DNA from: Acinetobacter gandensis
GTDB lineage: Bacteria > Pseudomonadota > Gammaproteobacteria > Pseudomonadales > Moraxellaceae
Direction of reading: 5' to 3'
Assembly: GCF_001678755.1 (NCBI RefSeq)
Contig: NZ_LZDS01000012.1
Span: forward strand, 229,767 to 293,766
DNA: 64,000 nt
Of the stretch, positions 1 through 9,521 are shown piece after piece. Position 1 is the first letter of the stretch, and every line of letters starts with the position of its first letter. The translations under genes and the position numbers were made by a program. The notes beneath the pieces are model-generated. The model did no database searches, was not told the origin of the DNA, and saw only the letters and a list, made by a program, of their open reading frames with translations.

Positions 1-225
1 GGACATGTGCATCAAGATTCATGTAATGAATGGCATGGTGTCCAGTTTTTATCAACGCCATCAACCAGCGTACAATTTAAGCCGTTCAGTGAAAATTTTG
101 CCATAGATCAAAGCTTACCGGGCTATCGGGTACTGCATTTAAAAGATACTGGCGCGTTCAAAACTGAAGTTTTAAGGGTCAAAATCAAACAAGCTCAAAT
201 TAATGCCGAAATTTCAGGTTATTAA
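1..225 (+). CDS. cpdA: CpdA-type 3',5'-cyclic-nucleotide phosphodiesterase, C-terminal fragment
   Basis: Partial gene: the window opens inside the reading frame (first codons Gly-His-Val-His), so only about 74 C-terminal residues are present. The GHVHQ start matches the last metal-binding histidine motif of calcineurin-like phosphoesterases. The following segment (LSTPSTSVQFKP, then a PGYRVLHL-type strand) resembles the C-terminus of cAMP phosphodiesterase CpdA. The enzyme hydrolyses cAMP to AMP in the cytoplasm. No terminator follows; the next gene, dksA, lies 209 bases downstream with its own likely promoter. The identification rests only on this C-terminal similarity, and another class III phosphodiesterase is possible. 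Confidence 0.7.
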   Translation, partial: GHVHQDSCNEWHGVQFLSTPSTSVQFKPFSENFAIDQSLPGYRVLHLKDTGAFKTEVLRVKIKQAQINAEISGY

Positions 226-376
226 CTTTTCAATTTGATTTTTTTGCTTTACTTTATGGCATCTAAAGGAAAAGTGATAGTTAGAATCCAAACATCAAAG
301 ACTATCAATAAGCAAAAAAAGTCTATATGATGACGACCCCCGCAGGGGGAATCTCTGTGGTGGGTGGATAAAAAAC

Positions 377-406
377 TTGCATATCACCATATTTTTTGCG
401 TATAGA
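377..406 (+). promoter_or_regulatory. candidate sigma-70 promoter of dksA
   Basis: A TTGCAT hexamer at 377-382 and a TATAGA hexamer at 401-406 are separated by 18 bases. They lie about 30 bases before the preferred dksA start. The -10 matches the consensus at only four of six positions, so this is a moderate candidate. Confidence 0.4.
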
Positions 407-434
407 TATATGCATATGATGAGGAATGCCCTAT

Positions 435-962
435 ATGGCGAATGACAACCAAAATCAAGTCTTAGACGAACAAACTGATGTAGTAGATGAGAAGTCTACG
501 AAACGCGTGCGCAAAACAAAGCCAAAGGCGACTGAAGGTGGTTCTACTGCTAGCTTATTTGGTATTGAGCCTTATCAGCCTAAAAAAAATGAAGAATACA
601 TGTCTGAAGGTCAGCTTGAACATTTCCGCCAAATTTTGTTGGCTTGGAAAGCTGAGTTGATGTCTGAAGTTGATCGTACACTCAATACTATGCAGGATGA
701 AAATACTGCACTTCCTGACGTAAACGACCGTGCTACGCAAGAAGAAGAATTTGCGATTGAACTTCGTACCCGTGACCGTGAACGTAAATTGATTCGTAAA
801 ATTGAACAATCAATTGAAGCGATCAAAAATGATGACTATGGTTTCTGCGAAACTTGTGGTATCGAAATCGGTTTACGACGTTTAGAAGCGCGTCCAACTG
901 CAACTTTATGTATCGACTGCAAAACACTTGCAGAGATCAAAGAGAAGCAAAATAACGGTTAA
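435..962 (+). CDS. dksA: RNA polymerase-binding transcription factor DksA
   Basis: DksA inserts its coiled coil into the RNA polymerase secondary channel and, with ppGpp, remodels rRNA and stress transcription. The protein has the long coiled coil, the acidic tip motif DVNDRA (DxxDxA type) and a C4 zinc finger (CETC then CIDC) near the C-terminus. A lysine-rich N-terminal extension of about 50 residues makes it longer than E. coli DksA (151 aa). I chose ATG 435 (MANDNQ) because GAGGA at 421-425 is correctly spaced for it; an in-frame ATG at 426 directly abuts that site. The gluQ start follows two bases after the stop, a conserved pairing in this group. Confidence 0.95.
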   Translation: MANDNQNQVLDEQTDVVDEKSTKRVRKTKPKATEGGSTASLFGIEPYQPKKNEEYMSEGQLEHFRQILLAWKAELMSEVDRTLNTMQDENTALPDVNDRATQEEEFAIELRTRDRERKLIRKIEQSIEAIKNDDYGFCETCGIEIGLRRLEARPTATLCIDCKTLAEIKEKQNNG

Positions 963-964
963 TT

Positions 965-1897
965 GTGACTGTTGATGATTCCTCAGCCAAGCTCAGCTTG
1001 GCTTTTGCGCAGCAGCCAAACGATGTTTCGCTGACTCGCTACTCAGGTCGGTTTGCACCATCGCCAACCGGCCCTTTGCATTTTGGTTCCTTAATTACTG
1101 CTGTCGCCAGTTACTGCGATGCCCGCGCTCAGGATGGCCGTTGGGTTGTCCGAATTGAAGACACCGATATTCCCCGCATTTCTCCCGGCAGTGAAGAACA
1201 TATCTTACGTTCAATTGATGCCTTTCAGTTTGAACCAGATGCCGAAATCATATTTCAGAAAGATCGCCTCGATATCTATGAGCAAGTGATTGAGCAATTA
1301 CATGCTCAAGACCTGGTGTATGCCTGTCAATGCACACGTAAAATGCTCGGCTCTAATCATATCTATCAAGGAACTTGTCGCGAGCTTAAGCTTCCTTTGA
1401 TCGATCAAGCCATTCGCATCAAAATTGATGATCAAACCATTTGTTTCAACGATCGTTTGCAAGGCCAACATTGCTCGAATCTTTTACATGATTTAGGTGA
1501 TTTTGTCCTGAAACGTCGCGATGGCATTATTAATTATCAGCTTGCAGTGGTTGTCGATGATTTTCTGCAAGGGATGACCCATGTGGTTCGTGGCGCGGAC
1601 CTTTTAGATAATACGGAACGTCAAATTTGGTTGGGGCAAAAACTAAATTATCCACGATTAGAATATATGCATTTGCCTTTAGCCATGAATGATCAAGGGC
1701 AAAAACTGTCTAAGCAAAACATGGCGCAGGCCTTAGATCTCAAGCAAGCACCTCAACTATTACAACAAGCCCTACAAGCCTTACACCAAGCGCCTGTCGA
1801 CTTAGATATGCCACATATCATGCTCAAACAAGCCATTGCACAATGGAGCGTCGACCAAATTCCACATTGCATGGAACTACCGCAAATTTATCAATAA
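965..1897 (+). CDS. gluQ: glutamyl-Q tRNA(Asp) synthetase
   Basis: GluQRS is a truncated glutamyl-tRNA synthetase that attaches glutamate to the queuosine base of tRNA-Asp; it lacks an anticodon-binding domain. Seen here: the class I start FAPSPTGPLHFGS (HIGH-type HFGS), a zinc-type Cys pair plus a third Cys (CQC, then YQGTC), and KLSKQN as the KMSKS counterpart. The length of 310 residues fits the family. The start is GTG 965, two bases after dksA; the first 26 residues before YSGRFAPSP are not conserved-looking, so an internal start is possible. Likely co-transcribed with dksA. Confidence 0.93.
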   Translation: MTVDDSSAKLSLAFAQQPNDVSLTRYSGRFAPSPTGPLHFGSLITAVASYCDARAQDGRWVVRIEDTDIPRISPGSEEHILRSIDAFQFEPDAEIIFQKDRLDIYEQVIEQLHAQDLVYACQCTRKMLGSNHIYQGTCRELKLPLIDQAIRIKIDDQTICFNDRLQGQHCSNLLHDLGDFVLKRRDGIINYQLAVVVDDFLQGMTHVVRGADLLDNTERQIWLGQKLNYPRLEYMHLPLAMNDQGQKLSKQNMAQALDLKQAPQLLQQALQALHQAPVDLDMPHIMLKQAIAQWSVDQIPHCMELPQIYQ

Positions 1898-1988
1898 CCG
1901 CATACGTTTCGGCCTGCATTCTAATTCATAGCTTCAAGCCAGAAATATGCTTTAATGGCTATAACATTACGTGTTGTTGGAGTGTGCT

Positions 1989-2249
1989 ATGTTTTTTATA
2001 TTTGGATTGGGTCCAAAAACCAAAGTCATTGAAAAGAGCCAATTCAATTGCCCTGTGTGCCGCAGTCGAAGTAGCTATGAGCTAAAACAGCAGCGAAATT
2101 ACTTTTCTTTATTTTTTATTCCACTCATTCCACTGTCTAAAGCTAACGCTAGCTTTGTGAAATGTTTGCATTGTGGAACAGAAATGCCCGCTCAAGTGCT
2201 TGAACATGCACAGCCTGATCCACAGCGCAATTCCAACTTAGAAGCTTGA
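1989..2249 (+). CDS. small zinc-ribbon protein of unknown function
   Basis: An 86-residue protein with two Cys pairs, CPVC near residue 21 and CLHC near residue 59, about 34 residues apart; this is a typical zinc ribbon. Between them lies a short hydrophobic stretch (FSLFFIPLIPL). The start is ATG 1989, preceded by GGAG at 1979-1982 with six bases of spacing; an in-frame GTG at 1971 has no such site. The 3' end overlaps the convergent ftsW stop by 12 bases, with no terminator between them. It resembles the zinc-ribbon_15-type small proteins; no function can be assigned. Confidence 0.75.
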   Translation: MFFIFGLGPKTKVIEKSQFNCPVCRSRSSYELKQQRNYFSLFFIPLIPLSKANASFVKCLHCGTEMPAQVLEHAQPDPQRNSNLEA

Positions 2250-3434
2250 TTCTTCTTTACTTGGATTCACTTCTTTGGTGGTCGCATCAATCTTCAAAAT
2301 AAGACTGACCATGACCGCACAGATAATCAGTGATGAACCACCATAACTAATAAATGGTAAGGTCAAACCTTTGGTTGGCAACATCCCCATATTCATCCCA
2401 GCATTCACCAAGATTTGTAATAAGAAAATAATACTGATGCCATAGGCCAAATAACCTGCACGTAAGTATTGATGGCGTAGCGCTCGATGACCAATACGAA
2501 TACAGCTCACCAACATCACAAATGACAATGTTAATACGGTAAAAATTCCTAAAAAACCAAATTCTTCACCCAATACAGCCAACATAAAGTCGGTATGTGC
2601 CTCAGGTAAATAAGACATTTTTTGGATACTGTGACCTAAACCAACGCCAACCCATTCACCGCGACCAAACGCCATTAAGGCATTGGATAACTGATAGCCC
2701 GCTCCCAATGGATCATTCCATGGATTAGAGAATGACATCAAACGTTCTAAACGGTAAGGTTCGAATAAAATCAAGAACACAAAAGCCATGATGATGGCAC
2801 CAAAAGCAATCGCGAACTGAATCAATGGCGCACCTGCAAGGAAGAACACGCCAAGCATGGTTAATGCAATCACCACGGTGGCACCCAAATCGGGTTCAGC
2901 CATGACTAGGCCAACTGTTGCAGCCATAATAATCGCAAGACGCACCAGACCTTTAATGTTATTACGCACTTCTTCTGCACGTCGAACCACATAATCAGCA
3001 GTAAAAATGGCCATCATCACCTTGGCGACTTCGGATGCCTGTAAGGTAAAACCGGCAATACGAATCCAACGTTTCGAACCATTTACCTCCGTACCGACTG
3101 CCAAAACTGCCGCCAGCAGTACGATGGTCACAATCCACAAGAAAAAGGTATTGTTAAACCATACATTTAACGGCACTTTGTAGGCAATGTAAGCTGCTGC
3201 AGCTGCGGCGGCAATTGAAATGCCGTGTCGCGTGATGTAATGGAAAGCATTTTCATGCATCCGTTCCGCATACGGCATCGACGCGGATGCCACCATGATT
3301 GAACCAATACATAACAATGCCAAGACACAAAAGATTAAAACATTGCGTACGTTGACCTCGGCAGGTAGCCGAGGAATCCAACGTTCTACAACTTCATTTA
3401 TTCTATTTATGGTCGTCTGAGCTAACCCAGCCAT
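2238..3434 (-). CDS. ftsW: peptidoglycan glycosyltransferase FtsW (SEDS family)
   Basis: FtsW polymerises lipid II into septal glycan strands in the inner membrane, working with FtsI. The 398-residue protein has about ten membrane segments and the SEDS signature near the C-terminus (PTKGLTLPFISYGGSS). ATG 3434 (MAGLAQ) has AAGGAAA upstream at proper spacing; a longer in-frame reading to 3476 would overlap murD and has no comparable site. It lies 20 bases downstream of murD on the same strand, so the two form a division/cell-wall unit (dcw-type murD-ftsW order). Confidence 0.95.
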   Translation of the reverse strand: MAGLAQTTINRINEVVERWIPRLPAEVNVRNVLIFCVLALLCIGSIMVASASMPYAERMHENAFHYITRHGISIAAAAAAAYIAYKVPLNVWFNNTFFLWIVTIVLLAAVLAVGTEVNGSKRWIRIAGFTLQASEVAKVMMAIFTADYVVRRAEEVRNNIKGLVRLAIIMAATVGLVMAEPDLGATVVIALTMLGVFFLAGAPLIQFAIAFGAIIMAFVFLILFEPYRLERLMSFSNPWNDPLGAGYQLSNALMAFGRGEWVGVGLGHSIQKMSYLPEAHTDFMLAVLGEEFGFLGIFTVLTLSFVMLVSCIRIGHRALRHQYLRAGYLAYGISIIFLLQILVNAGMNMGMLPTKGLTLPFISYGGSSLIICAVMVSLILKIDATTKEVNPSKEESSF

Positions 3435-3454
3435 ACAACTTTCCTTATCGTTTT

Positions 3455-4879
<1,425 letters not shown>

Positions 4880-4912
4880 TCACTTTCTCACATTTTTTTT
4901 GTGTCCGCTCGT

Positions 4913-4943
4913 AAAAAAACCGCCATTAAAATGACGGTTTTTA
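4913..4943 (-). terminator. intrinsic terminator after the feo operon
   Basis: The arms at 4916-4926 and 4931-4941 pair (AAAACCG...CGGTTTT type, one G-U) around a short loop. On the minus strand a T-run follows. The site lies 32 bases past the stop of the last feo-operon gene and separates that operon from murD-ftsW. Confidence 0.8.
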
Positions 4944-4974
4944 AATAATCTAGTACGAGCAGTTCAACGCAGGA

Positions 4975-5226
4975 TTATTTCCACTTCACTGCTTGTACTT
5001 CAACCTTTTTAGCTACCGGTTCCTCAGACTCAGAGCAACCACATCCACCGGCGCAACCGATCGCCATTTTAGGCTTCAAACGTTTTGCCAGTGTATGCCA
5101 ACCTTGGCGTTCACACCATAAGGACAAGGAGTTGAAAACTGAGTTCGATGTTTTAGGAAATACTTTCTTAAACACCACGACAGCACTCCAAATCACGAGA
5201 GCAGCGACTATTAGAATTTCAATCAT
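4975..5226 (-). CDS. small Cys-rich membrane protein of the feo operon
   Basis: An 83-residue protein with one N-terminal membrane segment (MIEILIVAALVIWSAVVV) and a C-terminal cysteine cluster (GCAGGCGCS). It occupies the place of FeoC or the FeoB-associated Cys-rich protein, downstream of feoB by 42 bases. ATG 5226 has GAGGAG seven bases upstream, so the longer in-frame reading to 5262 is rejected. A role as an iron-sulfur or iron-binding accessory to FeoB is inferred from position and cysteines only; there is no winged-helix FeoC domain. Confidence 0.75.
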   Translation of the reverse strand: MIEILIVAALVIWSAVVVFKKVFPKTSNSVFNSLSLWCERQGWHTLAKRLKPKMAIGCAGGCGCSESEEPVAKKVEVQAVKWK

Positions 5227-5268
5227 TTCAATCTCCTCTGACAATTTAGGCCACATGCCCAAATTGAA

Positions 5269-7131
5269 TTATCCAAAGTAATGTGAAGCAATTTGATACG
5301 TCAGGAATGACATCAGATAAGCTAGACCAAATAAATAGATGGTCATGAACCCAACTGTTTTCATTGAACCCGTTTCACGTTTTACTGTTGCGAGCGTTGC
5401 CAAACAATGCGGTGCATAAATAAACCACACTAACAATGACAAGCCCGTTGCCAATGACCAACCTAACGAACCATCACTACTGATTAAGCTTGCTAAGCCT
5501 TGCGACATTGCATCTTCATCTGTTGCAGACAAGGCATATACCGTTCCTAGTGCAGCAACCACAACTTCACGTGCAGCCATTGCAGGAATCAATGCAATAC
5601 AAATCTGCCAGTTAAAGCCTAATGGTGCAAAGATTGGTTGCATTAAATGACCCAACATCCCCGCCAATGAATAATCAATGTCAGGTAAGGTCGCACCTTC
5701 TGGTGGTTGTGGGAAAGTACATAAGAACCAAAGCAAAATAGACAACGCGAAGATGATGCCACCCACACGTTTTAAGAAGATTTTGGCACGGTCTAATAAA
5801 CCAATCCAAACACTCTTCAAGTCAGGGAAACGGTAACTTGGTAATTCCATCAATAAAGCATGTTGCGATTTATCTTTTTGGAAGATTTTAATTACAGTAG
5901 CAACTGCCAATGCGCTCACAATACCAGCCATATACAGGCCAAACAGCACAAGCCCTTGTAGATTCAAGACACCCCAAACTGTTTGTTCTGGAATGAATGC
6001 TGAAATTAATAACGCATACACGGGTAAACGTGCTGAACACGTCATTAATGGTGCAACCAAAATTGTGGTTAAACGATCGCGTGGATCACTAATACTACGC
6101 GTTGCCATAATGCCCGGAATGGCACAGGCAAAACTTGAAAGTAATGGAATGAAAGCACGGCCACTTAAACCTGCTTTAAACATCAACTTATCAAGCAAGA
6201 ATGCCGCACGTGGTAAATAGCCTGATTCTTCAAGCACTAAAATGAAGAAGAATAGGATAATAATTTGCGGCAAGAACACCACAACACCACCCGCACCAGC
6301 AATAATCCCGTCTACCACCAAACTATTCAGCAATGGATGGGCAATATGCTCACCCACCACTTCGCCTAGCCAGCCAAAGAAGGTTTCAATTCCATCCATG
6401 AATGGCGCAGCCCAAGCAAATACCGCTTGGAAAATAATAAACATCATCACGGCAAGGCTGATTAGACCCAACACAGGATGTAAGAAAATTTTATCGAGGA
6501 AGTCAGAACGTTTGTCTTCGTGTTCAACAAACACGACGACATCTTTTAAAATTTGTTCGATTTTTTCATGGTTGCTGCCTGACAGATTAATGTCACTCAG
6601 TTCAACATTAGGTGTTCGGTAGGTTTGTGCGTCTAAAGCGCCCATCAGGTTTTCGATGCCTGCATTACGTACAGCAACCGTTTCTACAACAGGAATACCC
6701 AAACGTTGTGATAGTTTTTGTGTATTAATTTGCATGCCACGACGACGCGCTTCATCCATCATGTTCAGCACAAGTAAAACTGGACGACCAAGCTCAATCA
6801 TTTCCATGACCAAACCGAGGTGCAATTTTAAGTTGGTCGCATCCACTACACATAAAAATGCGTCTTGATGGCCTTCTTCTGCAATTTTACCTTGCACCAC
6901 ATCACGGGTAATTTCTTCATCCGGACTGGTGGCATCTAAACTATATGTACCTGGCAAGTCCAAAACACGGACAGCTTTGCCCGAAGGTAAAGTGAATTGC
7001 CCCACTTTACGTTCAACCGTTACCCCTGCATAGTTGGCAACTTTTTGACGTGTACCAGTTAAATGGTTAAATAATGAGGTTTTACCACAGTTTGGATTAC
7101 CAACAAGGGCAATACGTAAAGCATCACTCAT
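5269..7131 (-). CDS. feoB: ferrous iron transporter FeoB
   Basis: FeoB is the inner-membrane Fe(II) permease with an N-terminal G domain. G motifs are clear: G1 GNPNCGKT (residues 11-18), the G2 threonine in GVTVE (about 38), G3 DLPG (58-61) and G4 NMMD (123-126). The membrane part contains two Gate domains with the conserved cysteine region (FACAIPGIMATR; MTCSARLPVY). At 620 residues it is shorter than the E. coli protein (773), a common size in Acinetobacter. Its ATG overlaps the feoA stop by four bases, which indicates translational coupling. Confidence 0.96.
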   Translation of the reverse strand: MSDALRIALVGNPNCGKTSLFNHLTGTRQKVANYAGVTVERKVGQFTLPSGKAVRVLDLPGTYSLDATSPDEEITRDVVQGKIAEEGHQDAFLCVVDATNLKLHLGLVMEMIELGRPVLLVLNMMDEARRRGMQINTQKLSQRLGIPVVETVAVRNAGIENLMGALDAQTYRTPNVELSDINLSGSNHEKIEQILKDVVVFVEHEDKRSDFLDKIFLHPVLGLISLAVMMFIIFQAVFAWAAPFMDGIETFFGWLGEVVGEHIAHPLLNSLVVDGIIAGAGGVVVFLPQIIILFFFILVLEESGYLPRAAFLLDKLMFKAGLSGRAFIPLLSSFACAIPGIMATRSISDPRDRLTTILVAPLMTCSARLPVYALLISAFIPEQTVWGVLNLQGLVLFGLYMAGIVSALAVATVIKIFQKDKSQHALLMELPSYRFPDLKSVWIGLLDRAKIFLKRVGGIIFALSILLWFLCTFPQPPEGATLPDIDYSLAGMLGHLMQPIFAPLGFNWQICIALIPAMAAREVVVAALGTVYALSATDEDAMSQGLASLISSDGSLGWSLATGLSLLVWFIYAPHCLATLATVKRETGSMKTVGFMTIYLFGLAYLMSFLTYQIASHYFG

Positions 7132-7391
7132 ACCGATGCCCCTTCCATTGCTATTTCCACTTTTTCAGCTTCTATCTTACGGAGTGCGAAACGGGTAAAC
7201 CCGACCTGAATTAAAATAGGATCACCACCAAAAATACCTTTGGTAATCACCTGTACCTTGGTTCCGGGAACAAAACCTAATGTTTCCAAACGGCTCGCCA
7301 CCATATCAGTCTGAGATCCGTCGCCATTCTGGTTACGATGTACCTTATGAATGACCGCGTTTTGTTTCACTTTCAAATCAGATAATCGCAC
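7128..7391 (-). CDS. feoA: ferrous iron transport protein A
   Basis: An 87-residue cytosolic SH3-like protein. It has the family features LETLGFVPGTKVQVI in the middle and GDPILIQVGFTRFALRKIEAEKV toward the end. FeoA is thought to bind and stimulate FeoB. It is the first gene of feoA-feoB-Cys-rich protein and is preceded by a strong promoter overlapped by a Fur-box-like sequence, so iron repression is expected. Confidence 0.93.
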   Translation of the reverse strand: MRLSDLKVKQNAVIHKVHRNQNGDGSQTDMVASRLETLGFVPGTKVQVITKGIFGGDPILIQVGFTRFALRKIEAEKVEIAMEGASV

Positions 7392-7417
7392 GCAACTAAC
7401 CCTAAAAATTTTTGAAC

Positions 7418-7447
7418 ATTATACAAACAAATGAGAATAATTAACAA
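7418..7447 (-). promoter_or_regulatory. feo promoter with overlapping Fur box
   Basis: On the minus strand there is a perfect -10 (TATAAT, 7418-7423) and a -35-like TTGTTA (7442-7447), 18 bases apart. Between and across them, 7432-7446 reads TGAGAATAATTAACA on the plus strand. This matches the 15-base Fur core TGATAATnATTATCA at all but two scored positions. Fur bound here would block RNA polymerase directly. Confidence 0.75.
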
Positions 7448-7564
7448 ATCGGATTCGATTTCAATTCGCATTTCGCTTTCAAAGATCGACAGTATAGAAA
7501 ATTTAAATTACATTGCATTAAACCCTTGTGATTTATTGGTTTAATTCACCCAAATGAGCTTTAC

Positions 7565-8482
7565 ATGTTAAATAAAAAACCACGTATCCCTGCCCCTGTA
7601 ACCATTCCAGAAAATTTAAGTTTCTTGCAAGGATATCGTGATTATTTGGTGGCTCAGACGGTCAGTCCACACACTAGAAATGCCTATTTATCTGATTTAA
7701 TTCAATGCAGTGAGTGTCATCGCCACAGCATGACAGACTGGAGCAGTGATGATGTAGCCGATGTGCTGTTGAACCTCACCAAACAGGGAAAAAGTCCAAG
7801 ATCTATCGCTCGTTCACTTTCTGCACTACGTTCATTCTTTAAATTTCTACGTGAACAAAAATTGCGCAGCGACAATCCAGTTGCAACACATAAAACACCT
7901 AAACTGGGTCGTGCCCTACCCAAAGATTTATCTGAAGCTGATGTTGAAGCATTAATTAATGCACCCGATATCAACAGCGCACTTGGCTTACGTGATCGCG
8001 CGATGCTTGAAGTCTTATACGCATGCGGATTACGTGTCAGTGAGCTACTCAATTTACGTTTGGAATTGATTAATCTAAAACAAGGCTATTTACGTATAAC
8101 TGGTAAAGGAAATAAAGAACGTCTCGTCCCTTTAGGTCAAGTCGCTTGTGACTGGGTGGAAAAATATTTGGCCCAAGCGCGACCACAGCTATATAAAAGT
8201 TCAACCGATGCCTTATTCCTCACCCAACATGGCGGTATGATGAGCCGACAAAATTTTTGGTACGCTATCAAACGCTATGCCTTACAAGCCGGTGTACAAA
8301 CTGAACTCTCACCACATACCTTACGTCATGCTTTTGCTACACATCTGCTGAATCATGGCGCTGATCTGCGTGTAGTACAAATGCTGCTGGGCCATAGCGA
8401 TTTATCGACCACGCAAATTTATACCCATGTAGCACAAGTTCGCATGCAACAACTTCACGCAAGTTTCCATCCAAGAGCTTAA
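7565..8482 (+). CDS. xerD: site-specific tyrosine recombinase XerD
   Basis: XerD acts with XerC at dif to resolve chromosome dimers at the septum. All catalytic residues are visible: R157 (GLRVSE), K181 (GKGNKER), H251 and R254 (HTLRHAFATH), H277 (LGHSDLSTTQ) and nucleophile Y286 (IYTHV). The N-terminal core-binding domain covers roughly residues 20-105. Regions such as LRDRAMLEVLYACGLRVSELL and NHGADLRVVQMLLGHSDLS match XerD closely. The length of 305 fits XerD (298 in E. coli). The neighbour downstream is a dsbC-type gene, the same order as xerD-dsbC in enterics. It is housekeeping, not a mobile integrase. Confidence 0.94.
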   Translation: MLNKKPRIPAPVTIPENLSFLQGYRDYLVAQTVSPHTRNAYLSDLIQCSECHRHSMTDWSSDDVADVLLNLTKQGKSPRSIARSLSALRSFFKFLREQKLRSDNPVATHKTPKLGRALPKDLSEADVEALINAPDINSALGLRDRAMLEVLYACGLRVSELLNLRLELINLKQGYLRITGKGNKERLVPLGQVACDWVEKYLAQARPQLYKSSTDALFLTQHGGMMSRQNFWYAIKRYALQAGVQTELSPHTLRHAFATHLLNHGADLRVVQMLLGHSDLSTTQIYTHVAQVRMQQLHASFHPRA

Positions 8483-8578
8483 CGGCTGTAAATATCAGAC
8501 CAAGAAGTTCTATCGCGCCCTTTATTTTTTGCTATGCTTACTCACCTGTTTGATATAGCTAAAAGAAAAGGGTTGTTT

Positions 8579-9391
8579 ATGTTATTTACCCGTTCAAAAT
8601 TTTTTCTCGCATCTACACTTGCTGCAAGTATGGCACTTATGGCTTGCTCCAACTCAAATAACGACGAAAAGAAAGACTCAACATTAACGGCGAGCACACC
8701 AGCGACTGGTGAAGCATCAACCTTGTCTGAACGTAATGCTCAACAACGTCTCATCGACACATTGCAGTCAAATATTCAAAAAGCCAATATCAATGCCAAA
8801 GTGATTGGCGTGAAAGCCACTGAAGTTCCTAATATTTTTTGGGTGAGCTTCGAAGGTATGCCTTCTGTATATGCCACTGCCGATGGCAAATACATCTTCC
8901 AAGGTGACTTGGTTCGTTTAGGTGATAAAAAACTTTTTAATGTCGGTGACAACTTACAAGCTGAAACCAATAAAAAATTATTCGACAACTTAAAATCTGA
9001 AGATTTACTGGTTTATAAAGCCAAGGGTAAAACTAAACATGTGGTTTATGTATTCACCGATGTGAGCTGTCCGTATTGCCACAAATTGCATGAGCAAATG
9101 GATGATATCAATGCCCGTGGTATTGAAGTACGTTACATCGCTTGGCCTCGTGGCGAACAACACATGCCAATGATGGAAGCAATTTGGTGTAGCAAAGACC
9201 GCCATGCTGCATTTGATCAAGCGATTGCTGGTCAACAAATTGCACCTGCTTCATGCAAAAACCCTGTGCGTAGCATGTATGAAATGGGGCTAAATATTGG
9301 GGTAAATGGCACACCAGCAATCTACAATGCTGAAGGTGTTCATATCGGTGCTTACATGTCTGCAGCGGAACTTGAAAGCGCACTTAAATAA
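8579..9391 (+). CDS. dsbC: DsbC-type thiol:disulfide isomerase, predicted lipoprotein
   Basis: DsbC-family proteins isomerise wrong disulfides in the periplasm. The C-terminal thioredoxin fold has the active site CPYC (C164, C167) and the cis-proline loop NGTPAIYN. The N-terminal dimerisation region covers roughly residues 55-130. Unlike E. coli DsbC, the signal peptide ends in a lipobox-like LMAC with Cys23 followed by Ser, so it is probably lipid-anchored. ATG 8579 is chosen because AAGGG precedes it; an in-frame ATG at 8534 would add a charged stretch before the signal peptide. It directly follows xerD. Confidence 0.85.
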   Translation: MLFTRSKFFLASTLAASMALMACSNSNNDEKKDSTLTASTPATGEASTLSERNAQQRLIDTLQSNIQKANINAKVIGVKATEVPNIFWVSFEGMPSVYATADGKYIFQGDLVRLGDKKLFNVGDNLQAETNKKLFDNLKSEDLLVYKAKGKTKHVVYVFTDVSCPYCHKLHEQMDDINARGIEVRYIAWPRGEQHMPMMEAIWCSKDRHAAFDQAIAGQQIAPASCKNPVRSMYEMGLNIGVNGTPAIYNAEGVHIGAYMSAAELESALK

Positions 9392-9521
9392 CTAATTTTT
9401 ATAGGCTAAATGAATGTTTTTTATGGGTGGGAATAAAGTGATTTCTACCCTAGAGTCCAAGCGTTTTTTTAGCTATGATCTAAACTCACTTAAGAAATTG
9501 ATGAATTAAATGGAGTGTGAC

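Noticed and set aside
5993..6868. Three plus-strand reading frames opposite feoB
   Set aside because: All are antisense to conserved FeoB codons, show no family features and are explained by codon bias on the other strand.
7565..8482. The tyrosine recombinase as an integrase of a mobile element
   Set aside because: The sequence matches XerD throughout, its neighbour is dsbC as in other gammaproteobacteria, and no attachment repeats or phage genes are nearby.
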